Of a stretch of DNA of 64,000 nucleotides, positions 10,838-22,007 are shown in pieces. How positions within the stretch are numbered: position 1 is the stretch's first letter; every line of letters starts with the position of its first letter. This stretch comes from JBBRHH01 sp963788015 (GTDB taxonomy: Bacteria; Planctomycetota; Phycisphaerae; Tepidisphaerales; Tepidisphaeraceae): positions 620,001-684,000 of the forward strand of contig CAWBEY010000010.1 in assembly GCA_963788015.1 (NCBI GenBank). Direction: 5' to 3'. The notes below the pieces were generated by a model. The model searched no databases. It saw only the letters and a list, made by a program, of their open reading frames with translations, and was not told where the DNA came from. Made by a program: the position numbers and the translations under genes.

Positions 10838-11800
10838 TCATTTGACCGTCACAGCATCATCCGGCAGCGGTTCCACTTTCACATCGGCGCCCTTCAATTC
10901 CTTGTCAAAGAAGCGAAGGATCAAGTCGTTGACGGCCGGGAGATTGAACGCCGGGCCGCCGTGGCCGGCGCCTGGGAAGCGCTGCAGGGTGACACTGACA
11001 CCGGCTTTCTTCAGGGCGTCGGCGAACTCCACGCTCTGGGCAAACGGCACGTGTGGGTCGGCCGTCCCGTGGAGGATCAGGATCGGTGGGTTTGTTTTGT
11101 CCACGTAGTGAACGGGGCTGACGGCGTTGCCTTTGGCTTCGTCTTCGCCGAGCTTCACGCCGATCAGGCCGGAATAAGGATCGGTTGGCGTATTGAATGC
11201 GTAGACGCTCTTAACGGATTCATCGGCCGCCTGCTTCATCACGGTGTTGAAGTCGGCCGGGCCAAAGACGTCGCAGACCGCCTGCACCTGGTCCGATTGA
11301 TCCTCGTTGCCCCCAACCGGCGGGAAGGCTTTTTTGCCGCCGGAGGTTCCCATAAGCGAGACAAGGTGGCCGCCGGCGGACGCGCCCCAGACGCCGACGT
11401 GGGCCGGGTCGATGTGATATTTGGCGCTGTTGGCCCGCAGCCACCTGAGGGCGGCCTGGCAGTCCTGGATCTGGGCGGGGAAGACGGCCTTCTGGCTGAA
11501 GCGGTATTCGACACTGGCGGCAATATAACCCTTGGCAACGAAGGCGGCCGCGGGGCAGCCGTCTTTGGTGCCCGCGCGCCAGCCGCCGCCGTGCACCCAG
11601 ACGATAAGGGGCAGCGGTTTCTCGGGATCTTTTTCCGGGAGGTAAAGGTCAAGAACCTGGGACGCATCGCCGCCGGTCACGTAGGCGAGGTTGCGCTCAA
11701 TTTTAACGCCGGCCGGCGCGGGCTTGTCGGCCGGGGCGAGTCGGCAGGCGAGGCTGATGGTGAGGAAGGCGGCGAGAGAAAAAAGGAGTTTGGATCGCAT
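10838..11800 (-). CDS. Secreted alpha/beta-hydrolase, esterase/lipase type
   Basis: ATG 11800 is chosen because AAAGGA precedes it and a signal peptide follows (residues about 1-24). The 320-residue product has the HGGGW oxyanion motif near residue 73. The nucleophile is in GASAGG, the acid is probably in GTADPHV and the His is in GAGHGG. This is the pattern of acetyl-esterase and BD-FAE-like hydrolases that deacetylate plant or microbial polysaccharides. It is divergent from the Gfo/Idh gene at 11988 and shares the 187-bp gap with it, which fits a carbohydrate-use role. The frame is intact. Confidence 0.85.
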   Translation of the reverse strand: MRSKLLFSLAAFLTISLACRLAPADKPAPAGVKIERNLAYVTGGDASQVLDLYLPEKDPEKPLPLIVWVHGGGWRAGTKDGCPAAAFVAKGYIAASVEYRFSQKAVFPAQIQDCQAALRWLRANSAKYHIDPAHVGVWGASAGGHLVSLMGTSGGKKAFPPVGGNEDQSDQVQAVCDVFGPADFNTVMKQAADESVKSVYAFNTPTDPYSGLIGVKLGEDEAKGNAVSPVHYVDKTNPPILILHGTADPHVPFAQSVEFADALKKAGVSVTLQRFPGAGHGGPAFNLPAVNDLILRFFDKELKGADVKVEPLPDDAVTVK

Positions 11801-11987
11801 GGTGGTTCCTTTGGTTAGAAGCGGACTCCCGACGGAAAGAATATACCGGTGATGATTGAACCATGCATCAGTGGGAGGGGCTCGGGGGGCGTGGAGGAAG
11901 GATGGCTTCGGCTCCAATTCTTTTTCGCTTTCCGCTACCATTTGCCTTGAGAGGAATGGAACGTTTATTTACGCACAGGAGAACCAC

Positions 11988-13127
11988 ATGAAACCGCTCA
12001 ACATCGGCATGATCGGCTATGGATTCATGGCCCGCGCCACTCGAACGCGTATCGGCGCGTCAGCAATTTTTTCAAGCTGGACCGCACGCCGGTGCTGAAG
12101 GCCTGCGCGGGGCGGGACAAGGAGAAACTTCAGGCGTTCGCCGATCAGTGGGGGTACGAATCCGTCGAAACCGACTGGCGAAAACTGCTGGATCGTAAGG
12201 ACATCGACGCGATTGACGTCTGCGCGCCGAACAACCTGCACAAGGAAATTTCGCTCGCCGCCGCCAAGGCGGGCAAGATGATTCTTTGCGAAAAGCCGCT
12301 GTCGATGAACAGCGCTGAAGGGGAGGAAATGGTGAAGGCCGTGGAGGCGGCCAAGGTGCCCAACCTGGTCTGGTACAACTACCGCTACACGCCCGCCGTC
12401 ACTTTTGCCAAGCAACTGATTGATGAAGGGAGACTCGGTCGGATATTTCACTTTCGCGCGAAGTTTCTTCAGGACTGGACCATTTCCAAAGACCTCCCGC
12501 AGGGGGGCGCAGGCCCTTTGGCGTCTTGACGTTAACGCGGCCGGCAGCGGCGTGACGGGTGACCTTCTGGCCCACTGCATCGATACGGCCCTCTGGCTTA
12601 ATGGGCCGATCAACACTGTCAGCGCCATGACGGAAACCTTTATCAAGGAGCGCAAGCACAACCTGACCGGCAAGGTGGAGAAAGTCGGAATCGATGATGC
12701 CTGTGCTTTCATGGCGCGTTTTGAGAACGGATCGATGGCCACCTTCGAATCCACCCGCTACGCCCGCGGGCATAAGGCGGAGTACACGTTTGAGATCAAC
12801 GGCGAACACGCATCGATCTTCTGGGACCTCCACGATCTGCACCGCCTGAGCTACTTCGATCACCGTGACGAAGGCCCGCTGCGCGGCTGGAAGTCGATCC
12901 ACATCACCGACCCCGATCATCCGTACATGAAGCATTGGTGGGTGCCCGGCCTGCAGATCGGGTACGAACATACATTCGTTCATGCCGTGGCCGACTTCAT
13001 CAAGGGCCTGGAAACCGGCAAGCCGGCAATGCCCGACTTCAAGGATGCGCTGCGCACCCAGCGGGTTTGCGATGCGGTTCTAAATTCCGCGAAGACCGGA
13101 CAATGGGAGCAGATCGGCGGCCAATGA
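11988..13127 (+). CDS. Gfo/Idh/MocA-family oxidoreductase, frameshifted
   Basis: Starts at ATG 11988 after an AGGAG site. The N-terminal Rossmann motif is NIGMIGYGFMARAHSN once a missing C near 12025 is restored. The family motif LCEKPLSMN occurs near residue 100, and WYNYRYTPAV follows. A second break near 12505, an extra G in a run of six, leads to QALWRLDVNAAGSGVTGDLL and HCIDTALWL, the conserved C-terminal domain start. About 380 residues. It is cytosolic, with no signal. It probably oxidises a sugar or inositol derivative; the neighbouring MDR gene and the divergent esterase fit sugar catabolism. Confidence 0.85.
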
Positions 13128-13176
13128 TCTATTTTCGTCATCCCACCCGCGACGCCAAAGGCTTAGGATTAGTCGC

Positions 13177-14166
13177 ATGAAAGCTTGGCTTCTTCCATCG
13201 TTGAGCGGGATTAATACAGTTGCACTAAACGATGCGCCAGATCCCGTTCCCGCGGCCGGTGAGGTGCTGCTTGACGTGGAGTACGCAGCGCTTAATCCGG
13301 CCGACCGTTATCTCGCGGAAGGTCAATACCCCGCCCGGCCGCCTTTGCCGCACATCCTCGGGCGGGATGCCATTGGGGTAGTGGCGGCCGTTGGGACGGG
13401 CGTTGATCGCAACATCATCGGCCGACGGGTCATGGTGCTGCGCGGCGAGACGGGAGTGACGCGCGCCGGGACGTTTGCCCAGCGTGTGGCGGTGTTGGCC
13501 GATTCGCTGGTGGACGTGCCGGCGGGATGGTCTGATCAGGAGTCGGCCGGGGCGACGCTGGTTTATCTCACTGCCTACCAGGCGCTGACCCAATGGGGCA
13601 CGCTTTCCCCCAGCGTCGTCTTGGTGACGGGGGCTTCGGGCGGTGTTGGTGTCGCGAGCATTCAGTTGGCGCGTGCTTTGGGGCATACTCCGATTGGCCT
13701 TTCACGCAGCGCTCAAAAGGCGGAGATTCTGAAGTCCATTGGGGCGGCGGCCATTTTTGATCCCCACGACGCCGAGTGGCGCCGCCAGCTCAAAGATTTT
13801 CTCAAGGGCAGGCGCGTTGATCTGGCCATCGACAACATCGGCGGTGCGCTGTTTAACGAGGTGCTGGACACGCTTGGTGAGAATGGAAAGGTGAGCGTCG
13901 TGGGCCGGTTGGCCGGGCCGGTGCCGGAGTTTAATACCGCGTCATTATTTTTCCGCCGCTTGCGCATTGGCGGTGTCGCGGTCGGAACTTACGGCCCGAA
14001 TGACGGGCAGGCGGCGTGGCGAGAAATCGTGGGGTTGCTCAATGGCACGGCGGCTCGGCCGCTGGTGGATCGGGTGTTTCCGTTCGACCAGCTTCCGGCC
14101 GCGTTTGAGAGGTTGGCCCAGGGGCCGATGGGGAAGGTGCTGTTGGAGGTGAAGGCGAGCCCTTAA
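13177..14166 (+). CDS. MDR-superfamily oxidoreductase, quinone-reductase-like
   Basis: An intact 329-residue protein from ATG 13177. The N-terminal GroES-like domain has GEVLLDVEYAALNPADRY and the segment HILGRDAIGVVAAVG. The NADPH-binding motif is GASGGVGVASIQLARALGH near residue 150. The zinc-binding cysteines of classical alcohol dehydrogenases are absent, which places it with NADPH:quinone-reductase-like members. It follows the Gfo/Idh gene by 49 bases on the same strand and may be co-transcribed. Substrate unknown. Confidence 0.85.
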   Translation: MKAWLLPSLSGINTVALNDAPDPVPAAGEVLLDVEYAALNPADRYLAEGQYPARPPLPHILGRDAIGVVAAVGTGVDRNIIGRRVMVLRGETGVTRAGTFAQRVAVLADSLVDVPAGWSDQESAGATLVYLTAYQALTQWGTLSPSVVLVTGASGGVGVASIQLARALGHTPIGLSRSAQKAEILKSIGAAAIFDPHDAEWRRQLKDFLKGRRVDLAIDNIGGALFNEVLDTLGENGKVSVVGRLAGPVPEFNTASLFFRRLRIGGVAVGTYGPNDGQAAWREIVGLLNGTAARPLVDRVFPFDQLPAAFERLAQGPMGKVLLEVKASP

Positions 14167-14213
14167 CTATATAGCCGATCCGACCCTTCACTCGTGAACC
14201 GCCTCTAACGTCG

Positions 14214-15768
14214 TCAAAACGTCGGCCCCAGCATCCACGGTGCGAACTCTTCATCCCCGATGCCGGCCATTTCACTTTTGGTTCGCACTCCTCCCGCGAC
14301 GGCGATGATCTTTTCGAAGATGCGTGTTCCCACTTGTTCCAGCGATTCTGTTCCATCCAGGATCGTGCCGGCGTTCAGGTCCATGTCGTCGTTCATGTGT
14401 TCGTAGAGCGGCGTGTTGGTGGCGATCTTGATGCAAGGGGATGGCTTGCAGCCGTACACGCTTCCGCGACCGGTTGTGAAGCAGCCGATAGTGCATCCGC
14501 CGGCCACCAGTCCTGTCATGCTGACCGGGTCGTAGCCTGGCGTGTCCATGAAACAGAAGCCTGGGCCCATGACCTGCTCGGCATATTTGTAGACGGCCGC
14601 CAGCGGCGACTGTCCGCCTTTTGCGACTGCGCCCAGCGACTTTTCGTAGATGGTGGTGAGGCCGCCCTCTTTGTTTCCCCAGCTTGGGTTGTTGTCGATG
14701 GTCGCGTTGTTGATGGCGGCGTGATGTTCCCACCAGCGCACACACTCCACCAGACGCTGGCCGACTTCGCGGGTAATGGCCCGCCGAGTGAGCAGGTGCT
14801 CGGCACCGTAGATTTCCGGGGTTTCGGCAAGCACTGTGGTCGCGCCGTATCTCACCAGCTCATCGGAGGCCACACCGAGGGCGGGATTGGCGGTGATGCC
14901 GCTGTTTCCGTCCGAGCCGCCGCAGTTCATGGCCAAGGCGAGCTTGCTGATGGGCTGGCGGGTGCGGCGGGCATCGTTGGCGCGGGGCAATAGTTTCCGT
15001 ATTGCCTCGGCCGCCGCGTCTACGGTTTTGGCGACGCCACCCATGTCTTGAATGGTCATGAAGGCGGGCGCGGGTTCGCCGGGACGAAGGACGTCGAGTC
15101 GGTGCTCGCGCCGGATAAACTGGACCTGATTCACCTCGCACCCCAGGCCAATCATCACGTACCCGAAGATGTTGGGGTGACGGGCGATGCCGGCCAGCAC
15201 GCGCTTCAGAGATATCGTGCGGCTCTCCCGGCTGAACGCCGCAGCCACCCTTGTGGGTGAAGGGAACGACGCCGTCTATGTTTGGAAAGTCTCGCCGGAA
15301 CTCGGGAGTTTTGAACTTGTCGGCCACGTAATGGGAGACAGAGGCCGAGCAATTCACTGAGGAGATGATCGCGACGTAGTTGCGCGTGCCCACGCGATTG
15401 TCGGGGCGGAGATAGCCATCGAAGTAGCGCATTGCATCGGGTGAGTATTTCCGGACGGGCTTCACGTCGGTTGAGAACTGGTAGTCGCGTCCGAATTCCT
15501 TCACCGCTAAATTATGCGTGTGGACATGATCGCCCGGCGCGATGGGGGTGCGGGCAAAGCCGATGATCTGGCCGTACTTTGTGACTGGCGCACCTTCGGG
15601 CACGGCCGCGAGGGCGATCTTGTGGCCGAGGGGGATGTCTTTGGCCGCGATGATAGAAACTGCGCTGTCGAGTAGCTCAAGACCAGCCCGCACCGGCCGT
15701 TTCACAACGGCAACGTTGTCCTGCGAGCAAAGGCGCAGTGCGAAATCGCTCAGCTTTTCTTGCGGCAC
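14214..15768 (-). CDS. uxaA: Altronate dehydratase-family protein, one frame break
   Basis: Starts at ATG 15768 and spans about 517 residues. The N-terminal part is the SAF-like domain (residues about 20-95, HKIALAAVPEGAPVTKYGQI then GDHVHTHN). The rest is the UxaA catalytic region with RPDNRVGTRNYVAI, MNCGGSDGNSGITANPALG, and a C-terminal region with GGCTIGCFTTGRGS. The family dehydrates altronate or galactarate to a 2-keto-3-deoxy sugar acid. The frame breaks near 15230, just after GGCGVQPGEP. Some members with this layout act on galactarate, so the symbol is tentative. Confidence 0.8.
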
Positions 15769-15900
15769 GAATCTCCTTCTATCCGGTTCAGCTTATTGTA
15801 GTGCGGCCTCACGGGCAGACGCCACGTCTGGCGGAACCCGCCGGTTTTGGAAACCGACAGGTATCGCCTAAGCTTTTGGCAGAGCTTGTATCGCCAAACC
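15769..15900. promoter_or_regulatory. Divergent promoter region between uxaA-like gene and tgt
   Basis: These 132 bp lie between divergent starts. Several short inverted and direct repeats are present, including two copies of GTATCGCC about 30 bp apart just before tgt. No clear promoter hexamers are seen. Confidence 0.3.
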
Positions 15901-17034
15901 ATGCCGACCTCGAATCCTCCCCTTCGATATGAACTCCTTCGCCAGGACCATGCCACCCACGCGCGGCTTGGCCGAGTCACGACGCGCCACGGCGGGTTTG
16001 ATACGCCGGCCTTTATGCCCGTTGGCACGCAGGGGACGGTCAAGGGGCTCACGCCCGATCAGGTTCACGCCACCGCATCTCAAGTCATTCTTGCCAATAC
16101 CTATCACCTGATGCTCCGGCCGGGTGAAGCGGTGGTGGCGGAGCTTGGCGACCTTCACCGTTTCATGGCCTGGCCCGGACCGATTCTCACAGACAGCGGC
16201 GGCTTTCAGGTGTTTTCACTGGCCGACATCTCCAAGATCAGCGACGACAAAGTCACATTCAAGAGCCACATCGACGGTTCCCTCATAGAGTTGACCCCGC
16301 GGCGCAGCATTGAGGTGCAGAATGCCCTGGGCGCGGACATCATCATGGCGTTTGACGAATGTCCGGCGGCAGACGCTCCGCTTGAAGCAAAACGGGCGGC
16401 CGTGGATCGAACGATCCGGTGGGCGCGGCTGAGCCTCGAAGCCCATCAGCGCCCGAACGATCAGGCGCTCTTTGGTATCGTGCAGGGCAGCACGGATCGG
16501 GGGCTTCGGGAATATTGCGCGGGGCAGTTGATGGAGCTGGACTTTCCCGGCTACGCCATTGGCGGATTGGCCGTGGGCGAGGGTTTTGATGCGATGGTAG
16601 AGGTGCTGGGCTTCACCGCCCCCGTGCTGCCGCCCGATCGGCCAAGGTATTTGATGGGGGTGGGATTTCCGCGTGACATCGTGGCGGCGGTCGCTTCGGG
16701 GGTGGATATGTTTGATTGCGTCATGCCGACCCGCAATGGCCGAAACGGATATGCATTTACGGCGGATGGGCCGCTACGGCTGCGAAACAGCCGATTTCAG
16801 CGGGATTCGCTGCCGATCGAGGAGTCGTGCGACTGCTACGCGTGCCGGCATTTTTCACGCGGATCGCTCCGGCATTACTTTTTTGCCGGCGAGATGCTTG
16901 GACCCATCCTCGTTTCCGTGCATAATATTCGGTTCTACCAGCGCCTGATGCGTGACATTCGCCAGGCCATAGCCGACGCAACCTTTGACGTTTTTGTTCG
17001 TCAGGATCCGCGATGCCGGCTTGGCCCATCGTAA
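15901..17034 (+). CDS. tgt: Queuine tRNA-ribosyltransferase
   Basis: An intact 377-residue Tgt from ATG 15901 (an upstream in-frame start adds a non-conserved leader). It exchanges G34 for a preQ1-type base in GUN-anticodon tRNAs. The proton-acceptor region is TDSGGFQVFS near residue 90, the substrate loop is LFGIVQGS, and the nucleophile Asp lies in MFDCVMPTRNGRNG near residue 275. Zinc ligands are CDCYACRH plus a later His. It heads the tgt-yajC-secDF order that is common across bacteria. Confidence 0.95.
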   Translation: MPTSNPPLRYELLRQDHATHARLGRVTTRHGGFDTPAFMPVGTQGTVKGLTPDQVHATASQVILANTYHLMLRPGEAVVAELGDLHRFMAWPGPILTDSGGFQVFSLADISKISDDKVTFKSHIDGSLIELTPRRSIEVQNALGADIIMAFDECPAADAPLEAKRAAVDRTIRWARLSLEAHQRPNDQALFGIVQGSTDRGLREYCAGQLMELDFPGYAIGGLAVGEGFDAMVEVLGFTAPVLPPDRPRYLMGVGFPRDIVAAVASGVDMFDCVMPTRNGRNGYAFTADGPLRLRNSRFQRDSLPIEESCDCYACRHFSRGSLRHYFFAGEMLGPILVSVHNIRFYQRLMRDIRQAIADATFDVFVRQDPRCRLGPS

Positions 17035-17080
17035 TGGCGAGGCTATGTCGGCCGGCGCGGTGATCTTTTCAGGAGAACCA

Positions 17081-17434
17081 TTGACGAGCTTGCTTTTGAT
17101 TCTTGCCCAGACGCCGACGACGCAACAGGCCGATCCGCCGTTTTTGATGAAGATGCTCCAGAACCCGATGTACCTGTTCGCGATCATGGCGGTGATCATG
17201 TACATGCTGATTATCCGGCCCAAGCAGCGGCAGGACCGGTCGAAAAAGGACATGATGGCGGCACTGGCCAAAGGGGCGCGGGTGCAGACCATCGGCGGCA
17301 TCTTTGGAACGGTGCTGGAGGTGCGCGACAACGAGGTGCTTTTGAAAGTGGACGAAAGTTCCAACACCAAGATCCGCTTCACGCGTAGCGCGATCTATCG
17401 TGTGGTGGACGAGGAAAAGCCGGCGACGAAATGA
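17081..17434 (+). CDS. yajC: Preprotein translocase subunit YajC
   Basis: Small inner-membrane protein of the SecDF-YajC complex. One TM segment (MYLFAIMAVIMYMLIIRP) is followed by the conserved RPKQRQ and a cytoplasmic domain with GARVQTIGGIFGTVLEV. I favour TTG 17081 because AGGAG lies five bases before it; ATG 17045 in the same frame is an alternative that adds 12 residues. It sits between tgt and secDF. Confidence 0.9.
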   Translation: MTSLLLILAQTPTTQQADPPFLMKMLQNPMYLFAIMAVIMYMLIIRPKQRQDRSKKDMMAALAKGARVQTIGGIFGTVLEVRDNEVLLKVDESSNTKIRFTRSAIYRVVDEEKPATK

Positions 17435-17497
17435 CGGCGCGGGTCAGGGGCGGCGGTTGGACGAGCGAGGAAATTGAACGAGTCGTAGAGACGCATC

Positions 17498-20400
17498 ATG
17501 CAACATAATCATTCTGGCCGGATCACGGTCATTGTCGTTGTTCTTCTGCTGGGGTTGCTGGGGATTTTTTGGCCGCTCCAGAGGCTATTTGATCCGACCC
17601 TGACCTTCGCGCAAAAAACCAGCCTGAAGCCGGGGATCGACATCGCCGGCGGCACCAGCCTTCTCTATGAGATCAAGGCCCCTCCCGGCACCGTGCCCGC
17701 CGATCTTGCCCAGCAGGTGGCCGCCGCGCTCAAAAAGCGTGTTGACCCGGAAGGCGTGCGTAATCTCGTCTGGCGTCCGCAAGGCGCGACCCGCCTTGAG
17801 ATTCAGATGCCACTCTCCGGAACTTCCACCAAGGCGAAGGAAGCCAGAAAAGCATTCAACGACGCGGAAAAGAAACTGGCAGCCACGAACATCAAGCGCA
17901 GCGATGTGGAGACGGCTCTGGATCTTCCGGCGGAGCAGCGCGCATCGGAACTCAAGCGCCTGGCGCAGCGGCAGCGCAAGCCGCCTCAACGACCTGACCG
18001 AACTGGCCAGCGTTTACGATCAGATCAACGCCGCGACGGCCAGCCGCGACCTGGAGACGCGCGTGCGCCTCGAGCCCCGCCGAGATGCGCTGCTGAAGCA
18101 AATTGAAGGTACGAACATCAATCCCACCCAGTTTCAGGCCGCTCTGGAGCTCGCGGACACGGCCCTGGACAAAGCACGCAAAGCTGAGTCGGGAGTCGAT
18201 CAAAAATCGCGCGACCGCGATGCCAAGGTCGCGGAATTTGCCAACCTGATTTCGGACGATCCGACACGCAAGCAGGCCGTCGAACAATTCGCCAGCGCGT
18301 TTGAATCGTTCCGCCAGACCAAGGGCTCGGTGGACGATGCCGAAGATCTGAAGCGACTTCTGCAAGGTTCGGGCGTGCTGGAGTTTCACATTCTGGTTAC
18401 CGATCAGGACCTTCGCCGCGACGACGTGCAGGCCATGATCGCACGCTTGAAGCCACAGAATGGCGAGCCGGCCAAGGGCGTCATCCCGATGCAGGGCGAC
18501 ACGATGCGCTGGTACGAGGTTGACCGCCCGGATCAGCTCACCGGCCGGCAACTCTTTGATTATGCGGACAAGAAATGGGTGCTGGCTTATTTGGGTCCGA
18601 TTGCCGGATCGACCAGCGATGCCTCGACGCCGCCGCAGGCGATGGTCCACAAGGAAGGCTCAGCCGGCTGGGGCCTGCAGAAGGCATTTCCAGAATACGA
18701 TCAGCGCAGCGGCGACACCGTCGTCGGTTTCCAGTTTGACGCGCAGGGTGGGAAACTTTTCGGAGAACTCAGCGGCGCCAACATCGGCAAGCCGCTGGGG
18801 ATCGTGCTGGACGAGAGAGTTATCAGCGCCCCGAATCTCATTTCACGCATCGAAGGCCAGGGCATCATCACGGGTGATCGCACCGAAAAGGACCGCGAAT
18901 ATCTCATCAGCACGCTCAACGCCGGAAGTCTTCCTGCCCGTCTGGCCGACCAGCCCATCAGCGAGCGCACCGTCTCGCCGCAAATTGGCGGCGACAACCT
19001 CCGGGCCGGCCTGTATGCCTGCTTCATTGGGCTGGCGGTCGTCTGCGTGTTCATGGTGTTTTACTACCACACCACCGGCGTCATCGCCTTTGTCGCGGTG
19101 CTGATGAACTTCGTGATGATCCTGGGCGTGCTGGCGATGTTCAACGCCACCTTCACGCTCCCCGGCATTGCGGCGTTGATCCTCACCGTCGGCACGTCTG
19201 TCGATGCCAACGTGCTGATTTTCGAACGATTGCGCGAAGAGCAACACCGCGGCCTGTCGCTGCGGATGGCGGTGCATAACGCGTACGACCGCGCGTTCAG
19301 CGCCATTCTCGACTCCAATGTCATCACCATCATCACGTCGCTGGTCCTTTATGGTTTTGGCTCGGAGGAAGTGAAGGGCTTTGGCCTGACGCTGCTCATC
19401 GGTATTCTCACCAGCCTCTTCACCTCGCTGTTTGTCACCAAGACAATCGTTGATGTGATGATCGACCAGTTTGGCCTGAAGAAGCTCGGGAGCCTGCCGC
19501 TTTCGTATCCCAAGTGGGACAAGATGCTTCGCCCCAACATCGACTGGATGGGCAAGGCGTGGATTTTCTACGTCATCAGCATTGTGATCATCGTCAGCGG
19601 CCTGAGCGCCTTCTTTATCCGTGGCCGATCGATGTTCGATATCGAGTTCGCCTCGGGCACCAGTGTTGAATTTGAGCTGAAGAAGGAAGCGGCCATGTCA
19701 GTCCATGACGTGCGGGCCGTCCTTGAACAGCCGCAGTTCGCGACCGCCCTTCCGGCGGTGCAGGTGGTGGCCATCACCAGCACGCAGGACAAGGACCGCA
19801 ATTACGAAGTCGTCACGCCCAACGGCGACAGCAACGCAGTCAAGGAATCGGTGATGAAGGCGCTGGGCAATAAGCTGAATATCGAGCCGAGTTCCAGCTT
19901 TGCAGGATCAGGCAAAGGGGACGAAAAGGCCGAGGAATCATTCGCGGCCGCCGAGGGTGTGGCCTGGTTTGCGCGGCCGATATTAAGAACGCCAACGTCC
20001 CCTGGGCCGCGGCCGAGGCGTCCAAGTTCCCCACCGGTGTGGCTATCGTGCTGAAAGATCTTGATCCACAACTGAGCGCACACGATATTTATGAGCGCAT
20101 TGAACGGGCCCGCCTGTCGGCGGATTCTGTTTATAGGGATGTGAAGGTTGTCTCTCCCAAGGCCGACACTGAGCTGACTAACACCGCCGTCATTTTCTGC
20201 TCGGAGCAGAACATCACCTCCAGCGCCGACACCGCCACCGATCATAGCTGGCGCAACAAACTAGCCCGGCCGATGTGGGCCATCACCGTTGACGCCATCC
20301 GCCGCCCACCTGCACTGCAAAAGGTGACCAACTTCAGCCCGCAGGTCGCGGCAGACATGGCCAACGATGCCGGCCTGGCGCTGGGGATGTCTATTGGCCT

Positions 20401-20950
20401 GGTCATGTTGTACATCTGGCTGCGCTTTGGCAACTTCAAGTTCGGCAGCGCCACCGTGGTGGCCATGCTACATGACGTACTGATCGCCATCGGCGTGATC
20501 GGGCTTTCGCATTTTGCTGCAGATTATGTCCCAGGTTTGTCGAAAGCATTATTATTGGAACCGTTCCGCATGAACCTGACCCTGGTGGCGGCGGTGTTGA
20601 CGGTTATGTCTTATTCCATGATCGACACCATCGTGGTCTTTGACCGAATCCGCGAAAATCGTGGGAAATTCGGGCATCTGGACCGTCAGTTGATCAACGA
20701 TTCGATCAACCAGACGCTGTCGCGGACGCTGCTGACGGCCGGCACCACGCTTTCGACCGTGTTCGTGATGTACGTCTTTGGAGGTCCGGGAATACACGGC
20801 TTTACTTTTGTCTTATTGGTCGGCATACTTGTAGGTACTTATTCGTCTATTGCCATCGCGGCCCCTTTGCTGCTCATCGGCAGCAACAAGCAGGTGGCGG
20901 TGGCGGAGCGAAAAACGTCTGTCGCGCGTGTGCAACGCATCGGGGCTTGA
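17498..20950 (+). CDS. secDF: SecD-SecF fusion translocase subunit, two frame breaks
   Basis: A single fused protein of about 1150 residues. The SecD half begins with a TM segment and GIDIAGGTSLLYEI; its six-TM block contains GDNLRAGLYACFIGLAVV and TVGTSVDANVLIFERLREE. The SecF half begins near 19550 with DIEFASGTSVEFEL and ends with SYSMIDTIVVFDRIRENR. The complex uses the proton gradient to complete Sec export. Between the first TM and the P1 domain there is an unusual charged helical insert of about 150 residues, residues about 105-260. Breaks are near 17970 and 19970; both sides match the family. Confidence 0.93.
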
Positions 20951-21061
20951 GGCATGTTGTCATGCATGCCAGCGGACTCGTTGGAAACGAAGCCGCTAGT
21001 CAGGCCCCCGACTATGAACGGCAGGCTGGAATAATCCGGAGCTACGGGAAAGGAGTCCCCC

Positions 21062-21942
21062 ATGCGCAAGGACGTGAAACTCGGTCTGTCGGTAGGATCA
21101 GTTCTTTTTGCAGTCATCATCATTTATCTGGTGGTGGCGAGTCATAAGAACAAGAACACAGGTGCGGATGTCGCCGATATTGGTGATCCGGCCGGGGCAG
21201 TTGATTCGGGGTCGACTGACGGAGGCACGCCTCCGATCAAGACGGAAGTAGTCCCGCCGCCGCCTGCCCCCCATCACGACACGGCAGATCTCCCCAGGGG
21301 CGGCAGCGCAATCCCCCCTCCCCCTGAGGGTGGTTCCAAATGGCCGAAGCTGTTTTCCGAAAGCGAGAGCCAAGCCGATCCACTCGTAAACCTCCACCAC
21401 CCTGAGGACAAAAAGGCTGACAATCTGAAGCCCCCTGCCACCAACGGCGGTAATGTCGCCAGCAGTGGCAACGTGGTGACACCCAAACCCCTGGACGAAA
21501 CCGCTCAACCGCTCCGCGAACGCACGTCGTCGCGCCCGGCGAAAGCTTTTCGTCGATTGCACGGGCTGCCTATGGCCGGGCTTCGTATCACACGCTGATC
21601 CAGCGGGCCAACCCCAACGTGAATCCCAATCGCCTCAAGCCAGGCACGAGCATCGTGTTGCCCGATGCCCCCACCGCCACCAGCCAGACGCCGCTGGCCA
21701 TGACCATCATCCGCTCGCCTCGTGAAGATGGCGCGGCCGTCCCCACGGACCCTCACAGCGAATACCGCGTGAAGGCCGGCGACAGCCTGTACGCCATCTC
21801 GTGCCACTTGTATGGCCGGGGTGACAAGGTCGAGAAATTGTACGACCTCAACCGCGACGTCATCGGGCCGGACAAATCGCGTCTGAAGCTGGACATGGTT
21901 TTGCGGCTGCCGGAGTCGCCCACAGTCACCGCCCAGCGGTAA
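21062..21942 (+). CDS. Membrane-anchored double-LysM protein, one frame break
   Basis: Starts at ATG 21062 after AAAGGAG. One TM segment near residues 10-27 (VGSVLFAVIIIYLVVAS) is followed by a long Pro/Gly-rich linker. Two LysM domains follow: HVVAPGESFSSIARAAYG (readable only after the break near 21525) and EYRVKAGDSLYAISCHLYG. LysM domains bind N-acetylglucosamine polymers such as peptidoglycan. About 293 residues. It lies downstream of secDF and ends at an intrinsic terminator. Confidence 0.8.
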
Positions 21943-21972
21943 TAATTTCAAACTCCGACTCCTGCTCGAAGA

Positions 21973-21994
21973 ACCCGCGGCGATCCGCGGGTTT
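21973..21994. terminator. Bidirectional intrinsic terminator
   Basis: A 9-bp perfect stem AACCCGCGG / CCGCGGGTT with a CGAT loop lies between the convergent LysM and RND genes. T-rich sequence on the plus side and A-rich on the other suit termination from both sides. Confidence 0.7.
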
Positions 21995-22007
21995 CTTCAT
22001 GCGCTTT

